Assembly: GCA_021768245.1 (NCBI GenBank) | Contig: JAETNO010000014.1 | Coordinates: 1 to 64,000, forward strand | DNA: 64,000 bases | DNA from: Bacteroidaceae bacterium | GTDB taxonomy: Bacteria > Bacteroidota > Bacteroidia > Bacteroidales > Muribaculaceae | Direction: 5' to 3' | Shown here: in pieces, positions 24,774 to 33,322 of the stretch | Numbering within the stretch: position 1 is the stretch's first letter | Layout: each line of letters begins with the position of its first letter | Made by a program: the position numbers and the translations under genes | The notes under the pieces: model-generated | What the model saw: only the letters and a program-made list of their open reading frames with translations | Told to the model about the DNA's origin: nothing | The model's database searches: none

Positions 24774-25364
24774 CTAATTGTCCGCTTTTCTGAGGTGTCT
24801 GAGAGCTTCGCTTAGGTCACGGCTCACCGTGTTGACAATCGGAGAGATTGAATCGGCTGAACTTTCAGGGGGCAAGTTGAGGTAGAGCGCGCCTGTCAGC
24901 AGACGGGAGTGATTGTCATGGGCTATAATCTGCACTGGAGTGGTTGTCGAACTGCGCGTTACGGCCATTTCCGTAGTCCAACCTCCGTCCGACACGAGCT
25001 GGGTCAGCTCCGTTGTCGCCCCGTGGGTGTTTAGTTCCATACGCTGATGGCGGTTGGCGATGGCCTCGTCAAGATTGTCGGTCTCGATGAGACTCAGATA
25101 GATGGTGGCGCCGTGGAATTGCGGATAAACTATGTCGGCCCACACTCCGTCATTGGCAGGGCGGATAGTGACCGAAGCCGATTTGTTGAGTCTTACAATG
25201 GTGCCGTCAAGATTCTGTTCGCTATATTCCGCATCGGGAGTCTCTATGCGTGGCCAACCGTCAGGTTTAGGCACAGGATTTGAATTTCCGCCACTGTGGC
25301 ATCCCCACAGAGTGATAGCTGTGAGGACGGAAATAAATATCTTGGCTTTGGCGCTCATAAACAT
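24774..25364 (-). CDS. gldD: Gliding motility-type lipoprotein GldD
   Basis: The 196-residue lipoprotein has lipobox LWGC with Cys22 (numbering from the first Met; a second Met is two residues later). The mature protein opens with the GldD signature PKPDGWPRIE. GldD is needed for gliding in Flavobacterium, but gut Bacteroidales that do not glide keep it, so its core role is probably envelope maintenance. It sits 24 bp after gldE and 14 bp before the PPTase gene, the conserved gldE-gldD-PPTase order. Confidence 0.85.
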   Translation of the reverse strand: MFMSAKAKIFISVLTAITLWGCHSGGNSNPVPKPDGWPRIETPDAEYSEQNLDGTIVRLNKSASVTIRPANDGVWADIVYPQFHGATIYLSLIETDNLDEAIANRHQRMELNTHGATTELTQLVSDGGWTTEMAVTRSSTTTPVQIIAHDNHSRLLTGALYLNLPPESSADSISPIVNTVSRDLSEALRHLRKADN

Positions 25365-25388
25365 TTCCTGACAGTCTTATCAGGCCTT

Positions 25389-26765
25389 TCATGCCGTGGT
25401 CGCCGACATCTGGTCGGCCTGCACTTCCGGCATCACTTTCACGCGGATATTGACAATGCGGTGCTGCTGTATGGAGAGCACGAGGAAACGGCAGCGGTCA
25501 TAGACAATTGATTCCTTCTCTTTCGGGAAATCGCCTTTTATCGCGAGCAGCATCCCTGCGAGTGTCTCGCAGTCCTCCGTGACATCCTTGTAATCATCCT
25601 CTTCGAGGTTGGTGACACGGAAGAAGTCGTTGAGCAGGGTTTTTCCCTCGAATATATAGGTGTCGTCGGGCAGACGGCGGTAGGTCTTTTCCTCTACATC
25701 ATATTCATCGTCAATGTCGCCTACGATTTCTTCCAGCACGTCTTCAAGAGTCACGATACCCTGAGTGCCACCGAATTCGTCGACCACTATCGCGAGGTGG
25801 ACACGGCGTGAGCGGAAGTCCTCCAGCAGATCGTCAATCATCCTTGATTCAGGCACGAAATATGGCTCCTTCATAAGCTTCTGCCATTCGAAACCGTCAT
25901 TGGTCTTGCCTACATAGGGGAGAAGGTCGCGCGAATAGAGCACACCCTTTATGTTGTCCATGGAATTTTCATAGACCGGGAGGCGGGCGAAACCGCTTTC
26001 AATCACCACCTTCATCACCTCGGCGAAATCAGCCTCGATGTCGAGCCCTGTCACGTCGACGCGCGGGGTCATGACCTCCGATGCTGTTGTGTCGCCGAAT
26101 TTAAGGATGCCTTCGAGCATGTCCTTGTTGTCCTTTTCGCTCACTTGTGCTATTTCGAGCGCCTGGGAGAGGTCGTCGGCGGTGACGGTTGTGTCCTTCT
26201 TGGTCACAACCTTCTTCACGATGCTTCCGCTCTTGACGAGCACGGACGACAGGGGATAGAACATCCTCACTCCGGCCTCAAGGAAGGGGGCGGCCATCTT
26301 GGCCCAGCCGAGATTGTTGGAGTTGGCATAGAGTTTCGGCAGGATTTCCCCGAAAAGGAGTATGAGGAACGTGAGGAGCACAGTTTGAAGAATGAAACTC
26401 CACACTGCACTCATCCCTGAGAAAATAGGGCCGAGCGCGAAGTTACACAACACGACTATCGTCACGTTGACCAGATTGTTTATGATAAGGATTGTGGCCA
26501 GCAGCCGTTCGGGGATTCTTAGCAGGCGGAGCACTCGCTCGCCGCTGCCTGATTCCTCAAGCTCGTCGCATTGCACCGGTGTAAGTGAGAAGAACGAAAT
26601 CTCGCTGCCCGACACGAAGCCGGAAATTCCGAGAGCCAACACCGCGAGCACGAGAGCCACAATCTGGCCCGTGTCCATAGCGGGGATGCTCAGCAGCGGA
26701 TTGTTGATGATGTCAAGTAACAGATTTGCCACCTGCTCGGTGGCCGGTAAAGGGTCGGTATCCAA
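25389..26765 (-). CDS. gldE: Gliding motility-associated protein GldE (CNNM/CorC-type membrane protein)
   Basis: The 458-residue protein has a DUF21/CNNM membrane domain with four segments (about 30-210, with GFVSGSEISFFSLTP), a CBS-domain pair (about 225-350, with MTPRVDVTGLD and VVDEFGGTQGIVTLEDVLEEIVGDI), and a CorC/HlyC C-terminal domain (about 365-450). CNNM/CorC proteins are linked to magnesium export, and GldE cooperates with GldD in Flavobacterium. The unusual hydrophobic N-terminal extension (about 8-25) precedes the domain proper. It is divergent from the outer membrane protein gene at 26996. A TACCTTTG box (26834-26841, minus strand) lies upstream without a good -33. Confidence 0.92.
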   Translation of the reverse strand: MDTDPLPATEQVANLLLDIINNPLLSIPAMDTGQIVALVLAVLALGISGFVSGSEISFFSLTPVQCDELEESGSGERVLRLLRIPERLLATILIINNLVNVTIVVLCNFALGPIFSGMSAVWSFILQTVLLTFLILLFGEILPKLYANSNNLGWAKMAAPFLEAGVRMFYPLSSVLVKSGSIVKKVVTKKDTTVTADDLSQALEIAQVSEKDNKDMLEGILKFGDTTASEVMTPRVDVTGLDIEADFAEVMKVVIESGFARLPVYENSMDNIKGVLYSRDLLPYVGKTNDGFEWQKLMKEPYFVPESRMIDDLLEDFRSRRVHLAIVVDEFGGTQGIVTLEDVLEEIVGDIDDEYDVEEKTYRRLPDDTYIFEGKTLLNDFFRVTNLEEDDYKDVTEDCETLAGMLLAIKGDFPKEKESIVYDRCRFLVLSIQQHRIVNIRVKVMPEVQADQMSATTA

Positions 26766-26995
26766 AACTAATATGATGAGTTAGACAAAATAGCTTAACG
26801 CGTCGGTCACCCCACGCGCTGAAGTTAGTTTTGCAAAGGTAGTAAATTTTTGATAGCTGACCTAATTTTTAAGAGTTACTTATTTTCCCACAAATCGATG
26901 TCACTTTTAAATTGCCGATTGCGTCCTAAATTCAAAACAATAAATAGTCATAGACAATCCCGAATCCGAAATCAAACAAATTCAAATTCCGTAAA

Positions 26996-29068
26996 ATGAA
27001 ACACGCATTGATTCTCATCACGTTATTGGCCCTCTCGTCAGTGGGGCTGGCTCAGGTATCCGACTCTATCCCGTTGCAGGAACTCCGGGAAGTTGTCGTG
27101 GAAGCTCCGAAAGTAATTCGCAAGGCCGACATGGACGTCTACCACCCTTCGCGCTCGGCTGTCGACAATTCGAAAAACGGCATGCAGCTGCTCCGCAATC
27201 TTATGATTCCCTCCCTTACGGTCAACGATGTGATGGGCTCCGTTACGGCATCGGGACAGAGTGTGGAACTGAGGATAAACGGACGCAAGGCTTCTGTCGA
27301 AGAGGTGAAGACTCTGTTGCCGGAATCCGTCAGGCGTATCGAATGGATTGACAATCCCGGACTGCGTTACAATGGTGCCAACTATGTGCTTAATTTCATT
27401 GTCCGAAATCCCGACCTCGGCGGTTCGCTTATGACCGGAATCGATCAGGCCCTCACCGACCGTTGGGGAGATTATAGACTCGATGCGAAACTCAACTTTG
27501 GCCGCTCGCAGTGGCAGCTTGGCGCCAACTATAAACTTACAGCCGACATCGATACATATCGTGACTATTACGAACGCTTCACCTATCCCGACGGCACCTC
27601 GCTGACAAGGAGTGAAAAGCCGATCGGTGGATCCATGGATTATAATTTCGGCAACGCCCGGATGGCCTACAGTTACATAAGACCCGATACCACAGTGCTT
27701 TATGCCTCGCTTAACTTCCGTCGTAATTTCAATATGCGTGACAGATTCGAAGGCGTTCTCTCCCTCAGCAATGGGGAGGAAGATGTGGTGCTTACAGATA
27801 TTAAGGGTAACAGAGGCACCACACCGAATCTTTCGCTCTATTTAGAACAGCATTTCAGCAGGAAGCAGACTCTTGTAGTGGATTTCAGCAGTTCTTTCTT
27901 TGCGGGCTATACATATTCCGACTATATTGAACGTGTCCGGGGAGTCACGCAGCCTTTCACGGATATACATACCCATATCCGCGACCGCAATCAGGCCTAT
28001 GGCATAGAGACGAACTATATAAAGAACTGGGACGCATCGCGCCTGACAGCCGGTTTCTCTTACACGGCCAACCGTAACCGCTCGACCTACAGAAACCTTG
28101 ACGGTCGCGTCTATCATCAGCGTCAGGACCGTGCCTATTTCTTCGCCGAATATTTCCATCGAATAAATAAGGTCACACTCACAGGCGGAATAGGCGCGCA
28201 GTATACTGACTTCCTTTTCCGTGAGACCCGTCAGGGCAATCATTCATGGAATATGCGACCACAGTTCACGCTCACCTACCGCCCCTCGTCCTCCTCGCAG
28301 TTCCGCCTTAACTTCACTTCATGGCAGTCAGCCCCCTCGCTTGCAGAAACCAACATCGCCCCGCAGCAGATTGACGGCTTTCAGTGGCAGGTCGGGAACC
28401 CCGATTTGAAAACATCTTCATCATACATGCTCACACTGCGCTACAATTTCACGCTTCCGCGTGTCAACGGCACTTTCGGAGTGCGCGCGTTCACCAGTCC
28501 CGATGCGATTACTCCATATCTTTATTGGTCTGACGACAGGCTCGTCACCTCCTATGAAAACAGTCGCGGACTCCACAACCTCTCTTTCTGGCTTTCCCCG
28601 CAGATTGACATAATCCCCGGATGGCTCATGGCAAGCGGTACCCTGCAATATCGAGCAGAGAAGATGGAAGGTACCGGCTACCGCCATTATAACCATGATT
28701 GGAGCGGAGATGTGACAGGTCGCCTTACCCACTGGGGATTCACAATGAGTCTGACCTATATGCGTGCGCAGCGCGAACTGTGGGGTGAAAAAATATCCTG
28801 GGGTGAGGATATTTCCATTGTCAACCTCACTTACAACATGAAGGCATGGGAGTTTGGTTTAGGATTTATTATGCCTTTCGGAAAGTATGACAGGGGGGCG
28901 ATATCTCTTAACAGATTTAATACGAATGAACTGCATATGCGTCCTGACGCGCGGATGCCTGTCATTCAGGTTAGTTACAACCTCCAGTGGGGCCGTCAGA
29001 AACGTGGCGCGCATAAACTCATCAACGCCGACGCCAACGTCCAGCAATCCTCCGCCGCAGGCCGCTAA
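26996..29068 (+). CDS. TonB-dependent receptor-like outer membrane beta-barrel protein
   Basis: The 690-residue exported protein has a signal peptide (1-19, ending GLAQ). A short LQELREVVVEAPKVIRKADMDVYHPS segment (about 28-55) and a plug-like region (about 55-135, with LLRNLMIPSLTVN, ELRINGRKASVEEV, IEWIDNPG) follow. The rest is a large beta barrel rich in aromatic strand ends. This matches the Bacteroidetes outer-membrane beta-barrel family related to TonB-dependent receptors but without the N-terminal carboxypeptidase-like domain. It stands alone with no SusD partner. The C-terminus extends past the last strand with a basic and Ala/Ser-rich tail instead of a terminal Phe. Ligand unknown. 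Confidence 0.85.
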   Translation: MKHALILITLLALSSVGLAQVSDSIPLQELREVVVEAPKVIRKADMDVYHPSRSAVDNSKNGMQLLRNLMIPSLTVNDVMGSVTASGQSVELRINGRKASVEEVKTLLPESVRRIEWIDNPGLRYNGANYVLNFIVRNPDLGGSLMTGIDQALTDRWGDYRLDAKLNFGRSQWQLGANYKLTADIDTYRDYYERFTYPDGTSLTRSEKPIGGSMDYNFGNARMAYSYIRPDTTVLYASLNFRRNFNMRDRFEGVLSLSNGEEDVVLTDIKGNRGTTPNLSLYLEQHFSRKQTLVVDFSSSFFAGYTYSDYIERVRGVTQPFTDIHTHIRDRNQAYGIETNYIKNWDASRLTAGFSYTANRNRSTYRNLDGRVYHQRQDRAYFFAEYFHRINKVTLTGGIGAQYTDFLFRETRQGNHSWNMRPQFTLTYRPSSSSQFRLNFTSWQSAPSLAETNIAPQQIDGFQWQVGNPDLKTSSSYMLTLRYNFTLPRVNGTFGVRAFTSPDAITPYLYWSDDRLVTSYENSRGLHNLSFWLSPQIDIIPGWLMASGTLQYRAEKMEGTGYRHYNHDWSGDVTGRLTHWGFTMSLTYMRAQRELWGEKISWGEDISIVNLTYNMKAWEFGLGFIMPFGKYDRGAISLNRFNTNELHMRPDARMPVIQVSYNLQWGRQKRGAHKLINADANVQQSSAAGR

Positions 29069-29083
29069 TCTCCGTTACTTATG

Positions 29084-29395
29084 TCAGATAATTGAGAGTT
29101 TTGTCTTTTCGACGCTGATCTCTCCCCTGAAATCTGACGTTTTTGTAACCTCTGTGCGACCCCTCTTTTTTGCCGTGAGGACGACGGTCATATCTATGCC
29201 GTCGCCTCCCGGCATATCTCGTCTCTCCGGCGGACATTTATAGTTGCTTTCTGTATCGCAGTCGAAATATCGTTCGTCGAAATCGACTTTCTCCCACAGC
29301 CCTACTGAGCCGTGTTGTGTAATCCTGTAGGTGAGTTTGTCCCCACGCTTGATGATGGAATCATGCATCATCCTCGCAATCAACTTTCTGAACAT
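29084..29395 (-). CDS. Small protein of unknown function
   Basis: The 103-residue soluble, basic protein has no signal peptide or membrane segment. It contains GDKLTYRITQHGSVGLWEKVDF, two cysteines (about 46 and 54), and PGGDGIDMTVVLTAKKRGRTEV. The last stretch faintly recalls the GG...F...A...G..L strand pattern of chagasin-type (I42) protease inhibitors, but the resemblance is too weak to assign. It lies 38 bp downstream of pdxB on the same strand, so it may be the tail of that operon. Coding potential is moderate. Confidence 0.5.
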   Translation of the reverse strand: MFRKLIARMMHDSIIKRGDKLTYRITQHGSVGLWEKVDFDERYFDCDTESNYKCPPERRDMPGGDGIDMTVVLTAKKRGRTEVTKTSDFRGEISVEKTKLSII

Positions 29396-29433
29396 ATTAT
29401 CTGTGTGTATATAACTTGAATTTTCAGATGTAA

Positions 29434-30468
29434 TTAAATATGTTTATGCGGTTCGGGGCGGAGGGGGTAGTTGTTGCGGAGGGATTCGAATATCGATGAG
29501 GGTGAGGGGGAGTTTTTGAGGGCTTGTGTGTCGGCCTCGATGTCGTAGTCCAGCATGGACGGTGTGATTGTGTCCGGTATGGGAGCCGTTGCGGGGAGTT
29601 TTGAGATGAGTTTTTCAGCCGGTATCGACAGGTGTCGTGCAAGGGCCTCAAGTATCATACGGGTGGCGCGGATTTTCCCCTCGGCAGAGTAGCCCGCGAT
29701 ATGGGGAGTAGCCACGAGAGCCATCGATAGAAGCCCAGTGTCTATTTTTGGTTCCCCTTCCCAGCAGTCGATGGCAACGGATGAGACTTTGCCACTTCTG
29801 AGTGCTGATTTAAGGGCTGCGGTATCTGCTACCTCTCCTCTGGCAGCGTTGACAATCATAGGTCTGCGCTCTGTGCCCCGCAGGAAATCATCATTAATAA
29901 GATGGAATGTAGGATATTTCCCGCCTGTCGTATAGGGGACATGGACGCTTATGACATCACATTCGCGTGCGATTTCGTCAAGCGATACAAAGCCGTCTTC
30001 CCCTTCTGATTCTGCTCGGGGAGGGTCGTTGAGCAGCACCCTCATGCCAAGTCCGCGAGCCCATCGTGCGAGAATCTTCCCTACATTGCCGACACCGATA
30101 ATTCCTAAGGTTTTGTCCGACAGCTTTTCCCCGCTCTTCAGCCCTTTGCTGACGGCTGAAAGTACATATTGGGCGACAGCCGGAGCGTTACAGCCGGGAG
30201 CATTTGCCACGGTGATGCCGTGGGAAGCGCAATAGCCGAGGTCGATATGGTCGGTGCCGATTGTGGCTGTGCCGATGAAAGAGCAGCTTGAACCGTCGAG
30301 CAGTGCGGAGTTGCATTTGGTGCGCGTACGTGTGAGGAGGATGTCGGCATCTTTCACCTCTTCCGGCCCGATTTCGTTCCCGGGAAGGTAGACTGCCTCT
30401 CCGAGCCCATCGATGGCATCGCGTAGGTAGGGTATGTTGCGGTCAGCGACTATTTTTAGCGTTTGCAT
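29434..30468 (-). CDS. pdxB: 4-phosphoerythronate dehydrogenase PdxB
   Basis: The 344-residue D-2-hydroxyacid dehydrogenase oxidises 4-phosphoerythronate in vitamin B6 (PLP) synthesis. It opens with KIVADRNIPYLRDA, typical of PdxB, with FIGTATIGTDHID and the NAD-binding GIIGVGNVGK (about 126-135). The catalytic Arg lies in NAARGE, the Glu in CWEGEP, and the His in TPHIAGYS. It is a little shorter than the E. coli enzyme (378 residues) because the C-terminal dimerisation region is reduced. It is 10 bp after the membrane protein gene, in the purD-membrane protein-pdxB run. Confidence 0.93.
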   Translation of the reverse strand: MQTLKIVADRNIPYLRDAIDGLGEAVYLPGNEIGPEEVKDADILLTRTRTKCNSALLDGSSCSFIGTATIGTDHIDLGYCASHGITVANAPGCNAPAVAQYVLSAVSKGLKSGEKLSDKTLGIIGVGNVGKILARWARGLGMRVLLNDPPRAESEGEDGFVSLDEIARECDVISVHVPYTTGGKYPTFHLINDDFLRGTERRPMIVNAARGEVADTAALKSALRSGKVSSVAIDCWEGEPKIDTGLLSMALVATPHIAGYSAEGKIRATRMILEALARHLSIPAEKLISKLPATAPIPDTITPSMLDYDIEADTQALKNSPSPSSIFESLRNNYPLRPEPHKHI

Positions 30469-30478
30469 TTTTGGTAGA

Positions 30479-31465
30479 TTAGACTGTCATGGCCCAGATG
30501 TAGGGGCCAAGATAGGCGGCCATAAGGGAGACTACGGCTATATAACCGCGTCTCATCACCGTGAATCTGAAGAAATGGCCTACCTGAAAAGCCACGCAAG
30601 CGTTTAGTAGAATGATATAGAAAGTGATATTCGTGAAATTGACGAGCGCGAAAATTCCTGTAGCGATTGAAAGAATTGTCAGAAGCCCGTTGTAGGCCCG
30701 GGCCTGGGCGTTGAAGCCCATAATCTTGATGAGGTTGAGATTTCCGAACACGAAACCTGTCAGCAGGGTAAGCGCCACGGCTGCGAGCAGGGGCCAGCTT
30801 TCCGGCATGGACAGCAGGCGTGCGGGATGTGTGAATTCAAGTATCGGAAGCTCAGGCTTTGGCAGGAGGGCGAGTCCCCATGCTATCCATGCGGGGGTTA
30901 TATTGCCAAGGATGGCGGCAAGAATTTTCTTGAACGAGAATATCTTCATCTGGCCGAGGGCGATGATGAAGACCGGGATATATAGCACAAAGCAGTATTC
31001 CACCAACTGTCCCAGTCCTAAAAGGAAGAATACGAGATAGACACGTCGCGCGCTTACGCGCCGGTCGTAGATGCTGAACATTATCCACGTAGCCCCCATC
31101 ACGGCGATTGCCAGCAGGGATGATGCCGTGAACTGTCCCATCACTTCCGGTGTCGCGGCTGTGATGAAAATAAAATAGGCTGCAAAAAAGACCGAGGTGG
31201 TACGCAGGATGTTGAAACTGCGGTTGATGAATATCATGACCGCTCCTGCTCCGAGTGTCACGGCAATGTTTGCCCATAACGAAATCCATGAATCCGACAG
31301 CCATTCCGACGGGGTCGGGAAGGCTATGGTACGGAAATCCCCGACAGGAGTCACCTTGCCGAATATATAGGCCTGGAAGGTCATAAAGACGGCTGCGAGG
31401 GCAATGAGCGCAGCCATTCCCCTCGACCGTATTATGCGTGTGAAAGTGACTTCCTTACGGGTCAT
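30479..31465 (-). CDS. Conserved polytopic membrane protein of unknown function
   Basis: The 328-residue protein has about ten hydrophobic segments, beginning near residues 17-35, 65-80, 90-105, 112-130 and 145-175 and continuing to the C-terminus. Many Bacteroidetes encode a similar membrane protein beside purD. No catalytic motif is visible. Its start overlaps the purD stop by 4 nt (ATGA), so its translation is coupled to purD. It could be a transporter or glycosyltransferase-like membrane protein, but I will not assign one. Confidence 0.75.
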   Translation of the reverse strand: MTRKEVTFTRIIRSRGMAALIALAAVFMTFQAYIFGKVTPVGDFRTIAFPTPSEWLSDSWISLWANIAVTLGAGAVMIFINRSFNILRTTSVFFAAYFIFITAATPEVMGQFTASSLLAIAVMGATWIMFSIYDRRVSARRVYLVFFLLGLGQLVEYCFVLYIPVFIIALGQMKIFSFKKILAAILGNITPAWIAWGLALLPKPELPILEFTHPARLLSMPESWPLLAAVALTLLTGFVFGNLNLIKIMGFNAQARAYNGLLTILSIATGIFALVNFTNITFYIILLNACVAFQVGHFFRFTVMRRGYIAVVSLMAAYLGPYIWAMTV

Positions 31466-32766
31466 TCAGCGAGTTTCTTGAGATCCTGACCGATGTCGCG
31501 GCGCATGTATTTGCCGTCGAAGCTGACAGTGTCGGCTGCGCGGTAGCTTGCCGCGAGGGCTTCGTCGATATCCTTGCCGTAGGCACTGCATGCTATTACG
31601 CGTCCGCCGGAGGTGATGAGTGTTCCGTCAGGATTGCGCTTTGTGCCTGCATGGAAGAGGATAGCTCCCACCGGGTCGTCAGCTCCGGTGATATCTTCTC
31701 CTTTGGAATAGGAGCCGGGATAACCGCCTGAGACAACCATAACTGTCGTCGCATAGCGCGGATCTTCTTCAAGAGGCATGTTGCCGAGGTTGCCGCGTGC
31801 TGCGGCTTCAAGCAGCGGCAGGAGGTCGGAGGCAATGCGGAGCATCACTACTTCTGTCTCCGGGTCGCCCATGCGTACATTGTATTCAATCACCATCGGT
31901 TCGCCGTTCACCTCGATAAGTCCGAGGAAGATAAATCCACGGTAGGTGATTCCTTCGGCAATCAACCCGTTGACCGTCGGGAGTATTATGCGCTCCTCGA
32001 CCTTGCGCATGAATTCCTTGTCGGCAAAGACCACGGGACTTACGGCTCCCATGCCTCCTGTGTTAGGCCCGGTGTCCCCTTCACCGATACGCTTATAGTC
32101 TTTCGCTACGGGAAGTATGCGGTAGCCACCGTTGCCGTCGGTCAGTACGAATACTGAACATTCGATTCCCTTGAGGAATTCCTCGATTACGACCGTCGCC
32201 GATGATTTACCGAACATTCCACCGAGCATCTCGCGGAGCGATGCTTTAGCTTCATCGAGGGAATCGATAATCAACACACCTTTCCCGGCTGCAAGCCCGT
32301 CGGCCTTCAACACATAGGGAGCTTGCAGTGTTTCAAGAAATTTGCAGCCCTCCTCAACGGTCTCCGCTGTGAAACTCTGATAGCGTGCGGTAGGAATCGA
32401 ATGACGCACCATAAATTGTTTTGCAAAATCTTTGCTCCCTTCGAGCGCGGCACCGGCCTTTGATGGGCCGACAATGACAGGTGCTCCTTCAATAGCTTCG
32501 AAGTAGTCATATATTCCCGCAACGAGCGGATCCTCATTGCCTACGACAATCATGTCGATGCCTTTGTCTGCCGCAAAGTCGGCAATGGCCTTGAAATCAA
32601 GCGGAGAGATGTTGACGTTCTCGCCATAGGCGCCCGTGCCGCCGTTGCCGGGAGCTATGAATAGCTTTTCAAGGCGTGGAGAAAGCGACATTTTCCATGC
32701 GAGGGCACATTCGCGTCCACCCGAACCAAGGAGAAGCACGTTTAATTTTTCACTTTGTTCAGTCAT
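31462..32766 (-). CDS. purD: Phosphoribosylamine--glycine ligase PurD
   Basis: PurD (GARS) joins glycine to phosphoribosylamine in purine synthesis. The 434-residue enzyme begins with LNVLLLGSGGRECALAW, followed by an ATP-grasp domain with YVLKADGLAAGKGV, VVIEEFLKGIECSVF, PNTGGMGAVSP and EYNVRMGDPET. Usually the first motif is GGREHAL; here Cys replaces His (GGRECAL). An upstream in-frame ATG at 32850 would add 28 residues not expected in PurD, so I start at 32766. The gene sits just downstream of the MITE pair and leads a purD-membrane protein-pdxB run. Confidence 0.95.
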   Translation of the reverse strand: MTEQSEKLNVLLLGSGGRECALAWKMSLSPRLEKLFIAPGNGGTGAYGENVNISPLDFKAIADFAADKGIDMIVVGNEDPLVAGIYDYFEAIEGAPVIVGPSKAGAALEGSKDFAKQFMVRHSIPTARYQSFTAETVEEGCKFLETLQAPYVLKADGLAAGKGVLIIDSLDEAKASLREMLGGMFGKSSATVVIEEFLKGIECSVFVLTDGNGGYRILPVAKDYKRIGEGDTGPNTGGMGAVSPVVFADKEFMRKVEERIILPTVNGLIAEGITYRGFIFLGLIEVNGEPMVIEYNVRMGDPETEVVMLRIASDLLPLLEAAARGNLGNMPLEEDPRYATTVMVVSGGYPGSYSKGEDITGADDPVGAILFHAGTKRNPDGTLITSGGRVIACSAYGKDIDEALAASYRAADTVSFDGKYMRRDIGQDLKKLAE

Positions 32767-32870
32767 GGTTTCGCCTGCGTTGAAAGGGCTCTTTTCAGGC
32801 TGATTGCTGACAGGATAGCGGAGAGTGTTGAGGTTCTGCTGTATTGACATTGCTTTTTGATGAAGGCTAA

Positions 32871-33061
32871 GAGATTGTCTAAATTTTATAACTAAATAAT
32901 CCTGAGATTCCTAAATCAAGTTTCCGGCCATCTTTAAATGCCTTATCGGCTGATTTTGCCAAGCTTCATCGGTCATAATGCCCGCATTACTTCCTCTTCA
33001 GATTGCAAAATCATCCCGATAATCCATTTAAATCTGTCGCGGATTAAATTTAGACAATCTC
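32871..33061. mobile_element. MITE-like element, copy 1
   Basis: The 191-bp non-coding element is bounded by perfect 16-bp inverted ends (32871-32886 and 33046-33061, GAGATTGTC...GACAATCTC) and flanked by TAA on both sides (32868-32870 and 33062-33064), a probable 3-bp target duplication. The core (32958-33000) matches the core of copy 2 in inverted orientation at 38 of 43 positions. GAG ends with a TNA-type duplication recall the IS1031 group of IS5, so a non-autonomous derivative of such an IS is likely (inference). Confidence 0.72.
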
Positions 33062-33064
33062 TAA

Positions 33065-33252
33065 GAGTATGTTTGAATTTAAATCATTTTAGCATGAAAT
33101 CTTATTTCGAGGATTTTCAGCAAGTTGAAGAAGAAGCAATGCGGGCATTGCGACCGATGAAACTTGGCTGAAAAGACCGGAAGAAGATTTCATGATGAAA
33201 TGAAGAAAAGATATTAATAAAACCTTTATTCGGTTTAAATCCAAACATACTC
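33065..33252. mobile_element. MITE-like element, copy 2, inverted relative to copy 1
   Basis: The 188-bp element begins GAGTATGTTTG and ends with the matching CAAACATACTC. It is flanked by TAA (33062-33064, shared with copy 1, and 33253-33255). The terminal repeats agree at 20 of 22 positions. Its right end (33228-33255) recurs at 4067-4094. Together the copies form a long imperfect palindrome between the methyltransferase gene and purD. The remaining 33257-33322 shows nothing recognisable. Confidence 0.72.
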
Positions 33253-33322
33253 TAAATGGCTGTGGTAGAGGATTGTTGAGAAAAATGGGATAATGCCTGG
33301 TAGATGCTTGATGGCCCCGGCC

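Noticed and set aside
29084..29395. Chagasin-type protease inhibitor call for the small protein
   Set aside because: Only one weak strand pattern matches and the key NPTTG and RPW motifs are absent.
32938..33171. 77-codon frame spanning both MITE-like copies
   Set aside because: The two copies are inverted relative to each other, so a shared frame is an accident of the junction; the equivalent frame in copy 1 is interrupted.
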